This document shows positions 1 through 64,000 of a DNA stretch of 64,000 bases, piece by piece. Each line of letters starts with the position of its first letter. The stretch's first letter is position 1. The notes under the pieces are model-generated. The model was not told where the DNA came from. It worked only from the letters and a program-made list of their open reading frames with translations, and ran no database searches. The translations under genes and the position numbers were made by a program. The stretch comes from Cranoglanis bouderius (taxonomy: Eukaryota > Chordata > Actinopteri > Siluriformes > Cranoglanididae), in assembly GCA_023630585.1 (NCBI GenBank), contig CM042565.1:12970013-13034012 (forward strand), read 5' to 3'.

Positions 1-77
1 CATTTATATATAAGCTTTACATTAAGAGCTTTTAGAAATTTCTTGTGTACACTGGTCTGCTTCTCTTTCTATTAAAC

Positions 78-82
78 CTTTT

Positions 83-138
<56 letters not shown>

Positions 139-340
139 ACTGTCTATTAGTCTTTCTTTCTTTCTTTCTGACCATATTTGTTTCTTACAGAATTTTCGTT
201 CTTTCTTTCGTTCTTTCTGTTGTTCTTTCTTTGTCTATTAGTCTTTCTTTCTTTCTTTCTTACTGACTGTTTATTAGTCTGTTTTCTTTCTGTCTATCCT
301 TCTTTCTTTGTTGTTTGTTCAGTCATTTTGCCGTTTCGTC
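78..340 (+). repeat. (CTTT)n tetranucleotide tract, interrupted
   Basis: Long run of ttct units, clean at about 80-138 and then broken by short variant patches to about 340. Reads as Phe/Leu-rich frames that are not genes. Confidence 0.9.
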
Positions 341-356
341 TTTCTCTCTTGTCTTG

Positions 357-360
<4 letters not shown>

Positions 361-427
<67 letters not shown>
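361..427 (+). repeat. (GT)n microsatellite
   Basis: About 33 uninterrupted GT units directly after the CTTT tract. Confidence 0.95.
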
Positions 428-431
<4 letters not shown>

Positions 432-1079
432 TGGGAGGGGTGTTTGTGAGTGTGTGTGTGTGCGTGTGTGTTTGGCTTTATCTGTCCGTTGCATGTCCCT
501 GCATCTAAACCAGGCTCAGTGAAAGTCAGTGTAGTCTCACTAGGCCGTGCAGCTTTATATGGCCTGCCCCTGAATCACTAATGCGTCCCCACAACCTCGT
601 TTCCTGTGGCTTCTGAGGAGCACAAAGAGCAGAAGATGTGCTGGGAATGTTAGTGATTTGCAGAAAAGAAACTTCGGCTAAAGCAATGATTTGTGTGTGA
701 CCTTGGAATGATATTCCACATGTGTACCCATAGGAAGCTTATTGTAATCTCTGAATATGTCTGAATGTCATGCTGGACTTTTGAAACTCCATGACGTCTA
801 GAAGAAAACCCACTGCAGGGATCTCGCTCTCTCCCAGCCAGTCTCGGATCATTTAAAATACCTGCTGGATTCCAAACATTCGAAACATTTTGTCCTACCA
901 TATTTTCTTTCAAGAATCAATATAAAGACTGTTGTTGTTTGTCTGTCTCTCTACCCTGCTGTCAGTGTAGCTGACTCTATATGTCAGTGTATCTATATTT
1001 GCCTGTCTATGTAGCTGTCTTCCTGGCTGTCTGGCTATCTTTCTTTTATTACATTAGGACTCTTAATCATATTAAAAGC

Positions 1080-1306
1080 TCCAGGATCTCCAGTTTGATC
1101 CTGAGCTCAGGTTACAGTCTGTGTGGACTTTTTGGCTTTCCATATGTTCGTGTGGGTTTCCACTGGGTTCTTCGGTTTCCTCCCTCCTCCCAAAAACATG
1201 GTAGCAGATGGATTGGCTTTGTGCCCAGTGCTCCTGGTATAGGCTTTCTTCCACCATGACCCTGACCAGGATGCAGCACTCACTGAAGAAGAATGAATGA
1301 ATGTTT
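1080..1306 (+). repeat. Teleost retroposon 3' segment with GAAT-rich tail
   Basis: Contains degenerate forms of GGTTTCC(A)..GGTTTCCTCC and CCCTGACCAGGAT, then a (GAAT)n tail at about 1290-1305. The same family layout is seen in the better preserved copy at 38188-38482. Confidence 0.55.
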
Positions 1307-1344
1307 GTGTATTATACATTTAAAAATATATGCAGTTATGTTTT

Positions 1345-1512
1345 GGCTGTTGTCGTCATCTAATTCTTCTTCCTCTTCTTCTTCTTCTATCCCTTGTTCC
1401 TTTTGATACTCTTTAGCCATGAATGTAGCCAGAGTTATGTTGGAGAGACTTATCTTTCCCCCAATGCTGATGACCTTCTCCATTCTTTGTTCTCCTGTCT
1501 CCAAAAGCATAG
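1345..1512 (-). repeat. Short retroposon copy 1 (GAA-tailed)
   Basis: About 165 bp closely matching 4010-4173. On the minus strand it ends in a (GAA)n tail. Both copies keep a readable frame beginning MLLETGEQRMEK, so the family may derive from a coding segment, but I do not recognise it. Confidence 0.65.
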
Positions 1513-2099
1513 TCTTTCTTCCACCACGACCCTGACCAGGATACAGCACTTGTGGAAGAAGAATTAATGAATGTTTGTATTTTATATGTTTAAAAATATA
1601 TTCAGTTATGTTTTGGCTAACACTGGCTAGCTGTGAAGTTAATTTCAACTTTGGACAAATTCCGATTTTGGACGGGTCTTGGGATGGGTCTCTTGTGTAG
1701 ATTTGTTTTTGAATTTTTGTACCCTTAGCTTGCTTTCAGTGGGCCAGAAACATTAGAGTGTCCAATCCGATCAGGAGTTTGACGAAATTCACATTTAATA
1801 ACCAAAATTTGCCTACGAAACTCTGGCCTGGCTGTGTGCGATTGCGTTTTCTGGCTCCAGTACTGACTGCAAATGGAAATGGAAAGTGGAATTTTTTCCA
1901 GGACACACAGTAAGCCAACTGTTTATTACATAAATAGTGCTCTCACTCTTTGGTAATAATTTCAGATGCCTTTAAGTATCTTGGGATATTATTCATGAGT
2001 TAACAGTTTGGGTCATTGGCAGCAGAGTTACAGTTGTTGAACCGGTCTGTGGTGGTGAAGCAGGAACTTGGCTTGTAGTTGAAGCTTTCTGTTTACTGG

Positions 2100-2530
2100 T
2101 TAATCTACATCCCTGTGCTGACCTATGTTGTGGGTAGTGACCAAAAGAATAAGATTATAAGTACAGGCGGTGGAAATGAGGATCCTCCGCAGGGTTACTG
2201 GGCTTACTCTTGGTGATAGGATGAGGAGCTTGACAATCCATGAGAATCCTGGAGTAAAGTCGCTGCTCCTTTGAATCGAAACAAGCCAGTTAAAGTGGTT
2301 TAAAAGATGCCCCCTGGTCAGCTCCTGGTAGAGCTTTATCAGGCACGTCCCACTGGACGGAGACCCCGGGGCAGACTCAGGACACACTGGAGAGATAATA
2401 TCTCATTTGGCTTGGGAACGTCTGTGGATGTACCACTCTGTTGCTGGGGATAGAAGTCTGGACTGTGACTTCTCAGCCTGTTGCCACCACAACCCCCCAC
2501 CATGAAAAGTGGAAAGAAAATGAATGAGTG
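2100..2530 (+). repeat. Non-LTR retrotransposon 3' end fragment
   Basis: Matches my recollection of the 3' end of a common teleost LINE (L2/Maui-type or similar): GACCAAAAGAATAAGAT, then CACTGGACGGAGACCCCGG, ACACTGGAGAGATAAT and a terminal GAAAATGAATGA-like tail. Heavily diverged and 5' truncated. The clade is uncertain. Confidence 0.6.
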
Positions 2531-3330
2531 AAAATAATTAAATGACTTTGTTCCTCATCCTAAAACAACATGCTGATCTGCTCAGCTCTTTCTTGTCTTA
2601 TGTTTTTGCATCTTCTACAGATGTTTTCTGCCCTCAGCTCAAGCCTCTTCATTTCTTTTGCACCACATACTGAGCCATGGGGCAAATGCTCTAAATATTT
2701 CATACACACACATCTTCTGTCTCCTCACAGCCACCCTCTCAGTCCTCTTCTCAAAGCCCCTTTGTCCTCTCCCCGTCCCCTGACCATGATCTCATCCCCC
2801 CAGAGTGATCATGATGAACTGCAAGGAGACGATTCTTGTGACATTTTATCCTCGCACATAATCAGTTCTACCCCCACACACAAATCCCAAGTATTCTAAG
2901 AGAAACCATAAACCTGATCTCCGATCAGTTTGGAGTAAAAAAAAAAAAAAAAAAAAGGGAAAAAAAAAAAAGGTGCTGCCTCGTCCTTCATGAGAATGAT
3001 TAGCTTTGGTAGAAAATCGATACAGTCTCCCCTGGGCTGATGTGGAGATAAAAAAGTCATAATCCTGAGTGCCCTCCTTTATTACCATGGTCAGAGTTGT
3101 CCTTCCTTGATAAGTGTGCGTACTCTTGGCTTTAAAGGGGATTCTTCAGCATGACCACCAAGACTGACCTGGGTTTTTTCTGTTTCTGAGTACATGGCCA
3201 ACATAGTAAATGCCAACAATGGAGGATTTGACCTGTACATATGTATTTCAGATTTGCATCTCGGTACCACTCACAATCCTTTCAATACTCAACATGAATA
3301 TGGTCAAATACCCACTTTTCCAGTTAAAAA

Positions 3331-3780
3331 TTAGCTGGGCCCAGGTGCCAAATTGACTGGAACGGACATCATGAACTGTTCCTTCACAGGAACATCCACC
3401 AGGCCATCAAGCATTCCTGGACGGTTCTTGATCCTCACAAGATACTGCTCAGTACCTCTCGTCTTTCGGCTGTTCTCCGCCAAACTCATTTGTGTAGCCA
3501 TCAGTGGTAGCTTCAGTATGGCATCCCTCTGCTTGTTTGAACCCACCGTTGCCTCTTGGAGAGGCTTGAAGAAACTTTGAGAGCTTTGTCTGTCAACAGA
3601 GCTTGGTTGCACATCCAGTTCTAGTCCAGCCTGCAACCACAGCAAAACTTTCAAAGAGTTGCGGGTAGCTGTCCAACTTGTCTTTACCTTGACAGGTTCA
3701 GTCATGGGTGGGTGCTGCTTTTCTACTACAGAGACAGTAGGTGCTTCTTCAACTCCTTCCATTGGGCATTCACTAGCCAT
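3331..3780 (-). other. Unrecognised 149-codon open frame beside a SINE
   Basis: An ATG-to-stop frame on the minus strand with mixed composition (MASECPMEGVEEAPTVSVVE at the start). I do not recognise the product. No splice or promoter signals support it, and it abuts the SINE at 3786, so it may be a fragment of a mobile element. Confidence 0.15.
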
Positions 3781-3785
3781 TCTCT

Positions 3786-4034
3786 TAGTGGTGGTTCAGT
3801 GGTTAAGGCTCTGGGTTACTGATGAGTTGGTCGGGGGTTCATGACCCAGCACCACCAAGCACTGTTGGGCTCTTGAGCAAGGTTCATAACCTTCTCTGCT
3901 CCAGGGGTGCTGTATCATGGCTGTCCCTGCACTCTGACCCCAGCGTCCTAACAACCTGGGATATGTGAAGAAAGAATCACTGTACTGTAATGTATACGTG
4001 ACAAATGTAGGCTTGTTGTTGTTCTTCTTCTTCT
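3786..4034 (+). repeat. tRNA-derived SINE
   Basis: Head has pol III A-box-like GGTTCAGTGGTTAAGG and B-box-like GGGGTTCATGACC. The body contains CTGTTGGGCTCTTGAGCAAG and GTGACAAATGTAGGCTTG, then a (TTG/TTC)n tail. Typical teleost SINE organisation. Confidence 0.75.
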
Positions 4035-4173
4035 CCTTCGTCTATCTCTTGTTCCGTTTGATACTCTTCCACGACAAATGTAGCTAGACTTTGGCTGCAG
4101 AGACTTAGCTTTCCCAAAATGCTGATGAATTTCTCCATTCTTTGTTCTCCTGTCTCCAAAAGCATGTCTTTTG
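4010..4173 (-). repeat. Short retroposon copy 2 (GAA-tailed)
   Basis: Second copy of the element at 1345-1512, sharing CTCCATTCTTTGTTCTCCTG and TCCAAAAGCAT near its 5' end. Its GAA-rich tail abuts the tail of the SINE at 3786-4034, so the two elements meet tail to tail. Confidence 0.65.
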
Positions 4174-4708
4174 TCAGATAGTCTTACAGTACCCTTTGAT
4201 CCTGTGACGTCAATCACAGTCTGCTGTTACATAAAAGTTTGTTTTTATCAACCTATACCTTCAAAAAGTGGTGGGGACAGGATCAGACATTTTAAAAAAG
4301 CAAGGGTTTCCATCATAAATTACATCCATGTTTCTGACTTTTCCGGTGTCCTAGTACTGCCAATTGAAAGGGATCAAATCAAAATTGCTTTTGATATTTC
4401 CTTTTAAAAGGCTGATGCTCAGCTTTTAGAATCGCCATAAAGGGGTCATATGAAGGAGTTGACACGGTGAAGTGCACTGCATGTCATTGTTCGCAGGCAG
4501 AGTTAAATAGGACCTGTCAGTCTGATGAAGTGGGAGCACTTGGGGGACTTTGAACTCCCGTCTAACCGTTTTCTGTTGGGACACTTTGATGTCGTATATG
4601 ACGCTGTTTTTTTTCCTACTTAAAAACGGACACAAGAATGTCAGCTTCAGCTATAGTGTACATTTAAAAAAAAAAAATGCCAGGCTACTTAACTGTTTAG
4701 TTTAAGAC

Positions 4709-5310
4709 TAGGGATACATCAGTAAAAAAATTTTCAGACAGATACATGTTTTTTGGTACTCGGTGATACCCATACCAAAAATGAAACGAGTGACATACTA
4801 AGTATTAATCAATTAGGTATGTCAAAGAACATTTTATTTAGCTCTGTTTCTGTTGACCTGGTTTAAATAGTGGCCATGAAAGTGGCTACTAGGCTCGTTC
4901 TATATAACGTTAGGATTGATTTTTAAATTAATTAGCTAGAATTAGCTAGCTATAGGAGTTACATTGGATTGCAGTTGAGAAGAGCGAGTTTTGTTTCATG
5001 TAGGGCTTCTCAACAGCTGTACGTCAAGTAAGTTTTTGTTGTTATTGCGCCAGAATCCCTTGTTGTCAATGACCGATAATCGCCAAGAACAACATACTAG
5101 GTAAGGGCTGTTATTTTCACTCACCTAGGGTTTTTTTCTTCTGTTTTTCTTCTAACCTCTAACCTAGCTAGCAGTTTGCTGCAGTGATGTTTACTGCCAT
5201 GTGTTGCTATTGTGGCAATGAACTTCTAGTATCGGATCTTAGTATGCAGTTTTTTGAGTAAATGAGCACGGTATTGGAAGGATACTCAATACCAGTACAC
5301 CACTTGAGAC
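4709..5310. repeat. Decayed hAT-like MITE with 'GATACCxATACC' ends
   Basis: Left side carries TAGGGATACATCAGT and GGTACTCGGTGATACCCATA; the right side carries a roughly inverted GTATTGGAAGGATACTCAAT. Resembles nonautonomous hAT elements of fish. Boundaries are approximate. Confidence 0.4.
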
Positions 5311-6815
5311 TCAACACAGCGCAGTTTCATTTCAGAAGGTGAAATTCTCCTGATTTCTGCTCTGAGTCAGTTTTGACGCGCACATGCTGTGCAGCACATC
5401 AGGTTTATCCTTATATTTCGTATAACAAGAAAGGTAATGCGGTCAGGTGCGGTCAGATTGTGTGCGCTCCACCCCAAAGACACTCAATCAACCCTCACCA
5501 CAGGGCATCTTTGCTCCTCTAAGCCCTTCTCGCACTTGACCTCTCTCTCTTTTTCACTTTCTTTCATTTTTCTTTTTTCCTCCCCACTGCTAAACCTTCA
5601 CATATCCCTTTAAGATTAGTAGTGTGAAACCTATGGCCCAATTCGCCCCAGTGCATATTATCCCTCCTCCAGTTTTTCCCGCTCTGCTTGTTATTTTGCC
5701 CACTTTAGAGACCGGACACGTGCCTCAAATGAGTTTCCCACTGTGTGTTTCCTGCAGAACTGCACAAAACACATGGAAAGAAAGCAAATTATCGCTTTCT
5801 GCCAATGAAGTCATTTCCAGAATATGTTCCCCAAAATCCATGTGCTGTCCGCCATTTCCTTAAACATACTCATTCATGAGGCAGCCCAGAGCCCTTCTGG
5901 GTTTTGCATTCATACTTCAACTCAGGGTGTATTTCCGATGGCAAATGAAACAAATGACCTCTATCACTGTTTGTGTGTGTTTTTTTTTTTTTTTTAAAAG
6001 CTATTGTTCTTGATTTCAAAACATGTTCATGCTAATGAGTTACATAGCACCAGATGGCTTTAATTTTTGGTGGGATAATTGTGTACTAACACAATTAGTG
6101 ATGCCACAATATTAGCAGAATCTTGATAGTTGGTAGTAAAACCAAAACACCTTAATAAAAACTTTGTGTTAATATCAACAATGAAAATAAATAGAATAAC
6201 AGCATGTACTGTTCAAGCACACAACAATAGCAGTAAACAGCATCCTTCATTATTCAAGTAAACAACATCATTTCGGGATTATAATAAAAAAACACAGAAC
6301 GGCCAGATGACGGTACGAATAAGAGTGCTTTGTCAACTAATATCTAATAATATCTAATAACTAATATCTAAAATCTGTTTGCTGAGTCAAATCAACGCAA
6401 AACTGATACCTTTGGTTCACGGTTTGGTTTGCACATAATTAAACAAATCAAAAAGCAAAGGAGGACTGTATAGGGCTGAATACATCCTCGTAAAAAACTT
6501 TCATTCATTGGTCAGAAGTACAGAATTGAACAATGGGTAAACAAATGTTTCCGAAGTACGCGTACAAATCTCAAAAATCTGTCCTTTTTTGACCCACAAC
6601 ATGGGTCACTTCCTGCACTTCAGTTCATTCAGTCAGATCGCTTTCTCACTGCAGTCAAAGCCCACTCGACTTGGAACTAAGAGGAACATGCTAGCGTTCG
6701 ATCCAAATGGAGTAAACACTGTATATGTGAAGGCACCCTAAAAATAATCTCGACCAATCCGAGTGCTCGATTTAATTAGGAAATCTCAGGTTGTAAACCT
6801 TTAAGTAATACAGTA

Positions 6816-7100
6816 GGCCCCCCGTATCCACGGGGGATAGGTTCCAAGCCCCCCAGTAAATGCCTGAAACTGCTGATAGTAGCGAACACTATATACTGTA
6901 CGATATATACTATATACTATACCTATGGTAAATTTTAGAAATGGCACCAATTTCTTTTTCTTTTTTTCACAATTTTACAGATAAAAGATTCATTCTTACC
7001 ATACATCCTGGCAACCTCGGCATGCGGTTATTTCTCTTTCCCTATTAAATCGAGAATTTTCACCGTTTCAATTAAAGGAAGCATTGTGCAACTTCTCTTT
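6816..7100 (+). mobile_element. pogo/Tigger-like DNA transposon remnant
   Basis: Begins CAGTAGGCCCCCCGTATCCA, continues GGGGGATAGGTTCCAAG and GCCTGAAACTGCTGATAGTA, a pattern I recall from Tigger/pogo termini. The 3' end and transposase are not visible. Confidence 0.6.
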
Positions 7101-8559
7101 GGCACATTTGAAGTTTGAACTTTGAAGATGGCTTTAATCTCCGCCCACTTGGTGTGTGCTTCAAGTCATAATATTCTGAAAAGCTTCTTTCAAGTTATGA
7201 GTCATTTATTCAATTTAGTTTCTTTTGTGAACCACACTTACTAGTTTGGAAATGCATGAAATCGCATTCATTTTTACCAACTTCTTTGTTTCAGAATTAG
7301 TTTTTTCTTTGTTCGGAACCAAAAAAGCTCACTTTCTAGATGATTTGTATGCATGAAATTTTACTTGTCAATTCATATCCCTATTTAGTGGTTGGGGAAT
7401 TTCTTAAAATGTTGATAATTGTTGGTTTTATGATGTATTGAAATGAAAATGGCATAAAAACTATTTTTTTTTTTTTTTTTTTATACCATTGGATAGGATT
7501 TTCTTGATTATACCATAAATAAATGTTTTTCCAAAATTTTCCAACAAGCTAGTCTAAGCGTTTCTCTGAGCGGTATGTTTATGGTGGAATTCCAAAGTAA
7601 GTTATTAATTTAAATAAATGCAGATTTTTGAAAAGGTTCCAAGAAAAAAAAAAGTACTTGCAAGAATATCAGCAATCAATCATTTAAAAAAAGAGACCTT
7701 ATTTACCTGTGGTGTCTTGCTCTCTTAATCAGATTATGGAAATCAGAAAGAGTTTTGGATCCATCTATGAAAAAAAGACAAGTAAATAGACCAGCCTGAC
7801 CTTGAAATATGTAACTGTTCAGTAAACAGGATCGTTCAAGCCTGGCTGATGAGACGGAGAGAATAGATGTTGGAGCTGCTTAATATTTACAGGCTGGTGA
7901 AGTGAGAGTGTGAGCGATAGTGTGTTATAGAGAGAGACGGTGAATAAAGAGAAGAGAGGAGAAGAGAAGCCAGGCTCAAGTCGTGTGTGAAATTGGCGGA
8001 CGGAAATTTCTTAGTTGTTTTTCCTGAATGAAATGATACACATTTTCATGAATGCTTGCTGACGGATTTGAATTCAAAAGCAGGGAAACCTTGAAATGAT
8101 TCTTTGTAGTAGCTGTAGGTGCAGCGGATAGTGACTGAAAAGAGCTCAAGCAAAAATGTTGCAGTTCCTTTTTGTTTCCCAGGCTCAGTGCTGGAGGTCC
8201 AGCTCTTGGGGTACACACTTCCCTGTTCATGGCTACTTTCTCTCCTCTGACCTTCGCACTATGCCACTTATCCGTGAGGCCCAGAGCAGGACGGGAGGAC
8301 AAACGGCCGGCGGCTCAATACGTCCCTGAGCGCTCCTCGCTAGCTCTATTGACGAATCGTGGCTGCGTGGACAGGATGCCAGCTGCATTGTCTCGCAGTG
8401 GCAGAACAATGCAGCACAGGATTTCCTGACTTTTCTGTCTGCCTGAAACCCACCCTCCCTTCTTCTGCAACCGTTACTGCATGCACGCTGAGGACGTGAA
8501 TCACCCAGGCACTTTTTTTAATTTCTTCTGAATTACTAACATGTCCTTTTATCGTATTT

Positions 8560-8885
8560 ACTTCCTCCCATTCTCACACCACACACGCTTCTTCCACATT
8601 GCTCTGAACTTCCAGGAAAGGACGGCTGGCACAAGAGAGAGGGGGGGCGTCAGCTGACTATCCCCCTCCAATCAGATAAGTCCTGATGTAAGTGTAAAGC
8701 AGCTGCTAAGATAGGATTGGCGTGCCCGGAGGACTTGTGCGCCAGTAGCGCAGGCAGTGAGTGCAGCATGGCTCGCTGAGAGACTGAGCAAATGTGTGTG
8801 TGTGTGTGTGAGAAGCAGAGAGAGAGAGAGAGAGAGAAAGGGAGAGAGAGAGGGAGGGAGAGGACGAGCTTAGTTTCTCTCCAGC
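8560..8885 (+). promoter_or_regulatory. Probable promoter and 5' UTR of exon 1a
   Basis: This stretch is richer in CG than the surrounding DNA. It holds a forward CCAAT box at 8668-8672 and a reverse one (ATTGG) at 8716-8720, a GATA-like AGATAA nearby, then a GA-rich tract at about 8817-8867. No TATA box is evident at a sensible distance. An in-frame TAG at 8871-8873 lies 15 nt upstream of the ATG, which supports 8886 as a true start. The transcription start itself is inferred. Confidence 0.45.
8768..8779 (+). promoter_or_regulatory. Three-codon upstream ORF in 5' UTR of exon 1a
   Basis: ATG GCT CGC TGA encodes Met-Ala-Arg-stop. The start context (gcagcATGG) is strong, with G at +4. It ends 106 nt before the main ATG at 8886, so it could dampen translation from the 1a transcript if the transcription start is upstream of it. 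Its presence is seen; the regulatory effect is inferred. Confidence 0.35.

Positions 8886-64000
<55,115 letters not shown>

Larger units (their letters stand above)
1..8559. other. 5' flanking DNA, repeat-rich, no host gene recognised
   Basis: Apart from the repeats listed separately I see no convincing coding exon here. Sections 4400-4700, 5340-6810 and 7110-8550 contain only AT-rich unique-looking sequence with short homopolymers. The upstream exons of long MAST4 isoforms were looked for and not found. Confidence 0.5.

Noticed and set aside
361..500. Cys/Val and His/Thr-rich open frames over the GT repeats (also at 11640, 39020, 46360, 54810)
   Set aside because: They are translations of dinucleotide repeats with no start, splice or conservation support.

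Overview
The window is vertebrate genomic DNA, almost certainly from a ray-finned fish. It has intron-split genes with GT..AG boundaries, long (GT)n microsatellites, and many Tc1/mariner, hAT-like and tRNA-derived SINE copies of teleost type. Several repeats resemble families I recall from ostariophysans (carp and catfish relatives), but I cannot name the species.

One protein-coding gene dominates. It lies on the + strand from 8886 to beyond the right edge at 64000 and encodes a microtubule-associated serine/threonine kinase. I assembled 27 coding exons by hand. Every junction keeps phase, giving 2018 codons with no stop. Domain order is a short basic N-terminus, a Ser/Arg-rich linker and MAST N-terminal (DUF1908) domain (exons 3-11), an AGC-type kinase domain with all catalytic motifs (exons 12-18), an acidic linker (19-22), a PDZ domain (23-25), and a very long disordered Ser/Pro/Lys-rich tail in the last exon (61263-64000, still open). 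Over 2000 residues without a stop, plus residues I recall, point to MAST4, the largest paralogue, rather than MAST1-3. The longer N-terminal exons known for mammalian MAST4 are not visible and may lie further upstream.

Two transcription starts are suggested. Exon 1a at 8886 follows a CCAAT-box region and a three-codon upstream ORF. A second first exon (1b) at 26932, deep in intron 2, has its own CRE-like sites, an upstream ORF overlapping its ATG, an in-frame upstream stop, and the exact phase to join exon 3. A 39-nt phase-neutral cassette candidate lies at 36804.

Layout: 1-8560 is repeat-rich flank (CTTT and GT repeats, LINE 3' end, SINEs, a retroposon pair, pogo/Tigger remnant); 8560-8924 promoter and exon 1a; 8925-37916 very large introns full of transposon remnants, a 38-bp and a 17-bp minisatellite, a foldback element and exon 1b; 38006-64000 the densely exonic part, with two degraded Tc1 transposons, several MITEs and a decayed copy of part of the last exon inside intron 24. 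No other convincing host gene, functional tRNA, rRNA or CRISPR was seen on either strand.
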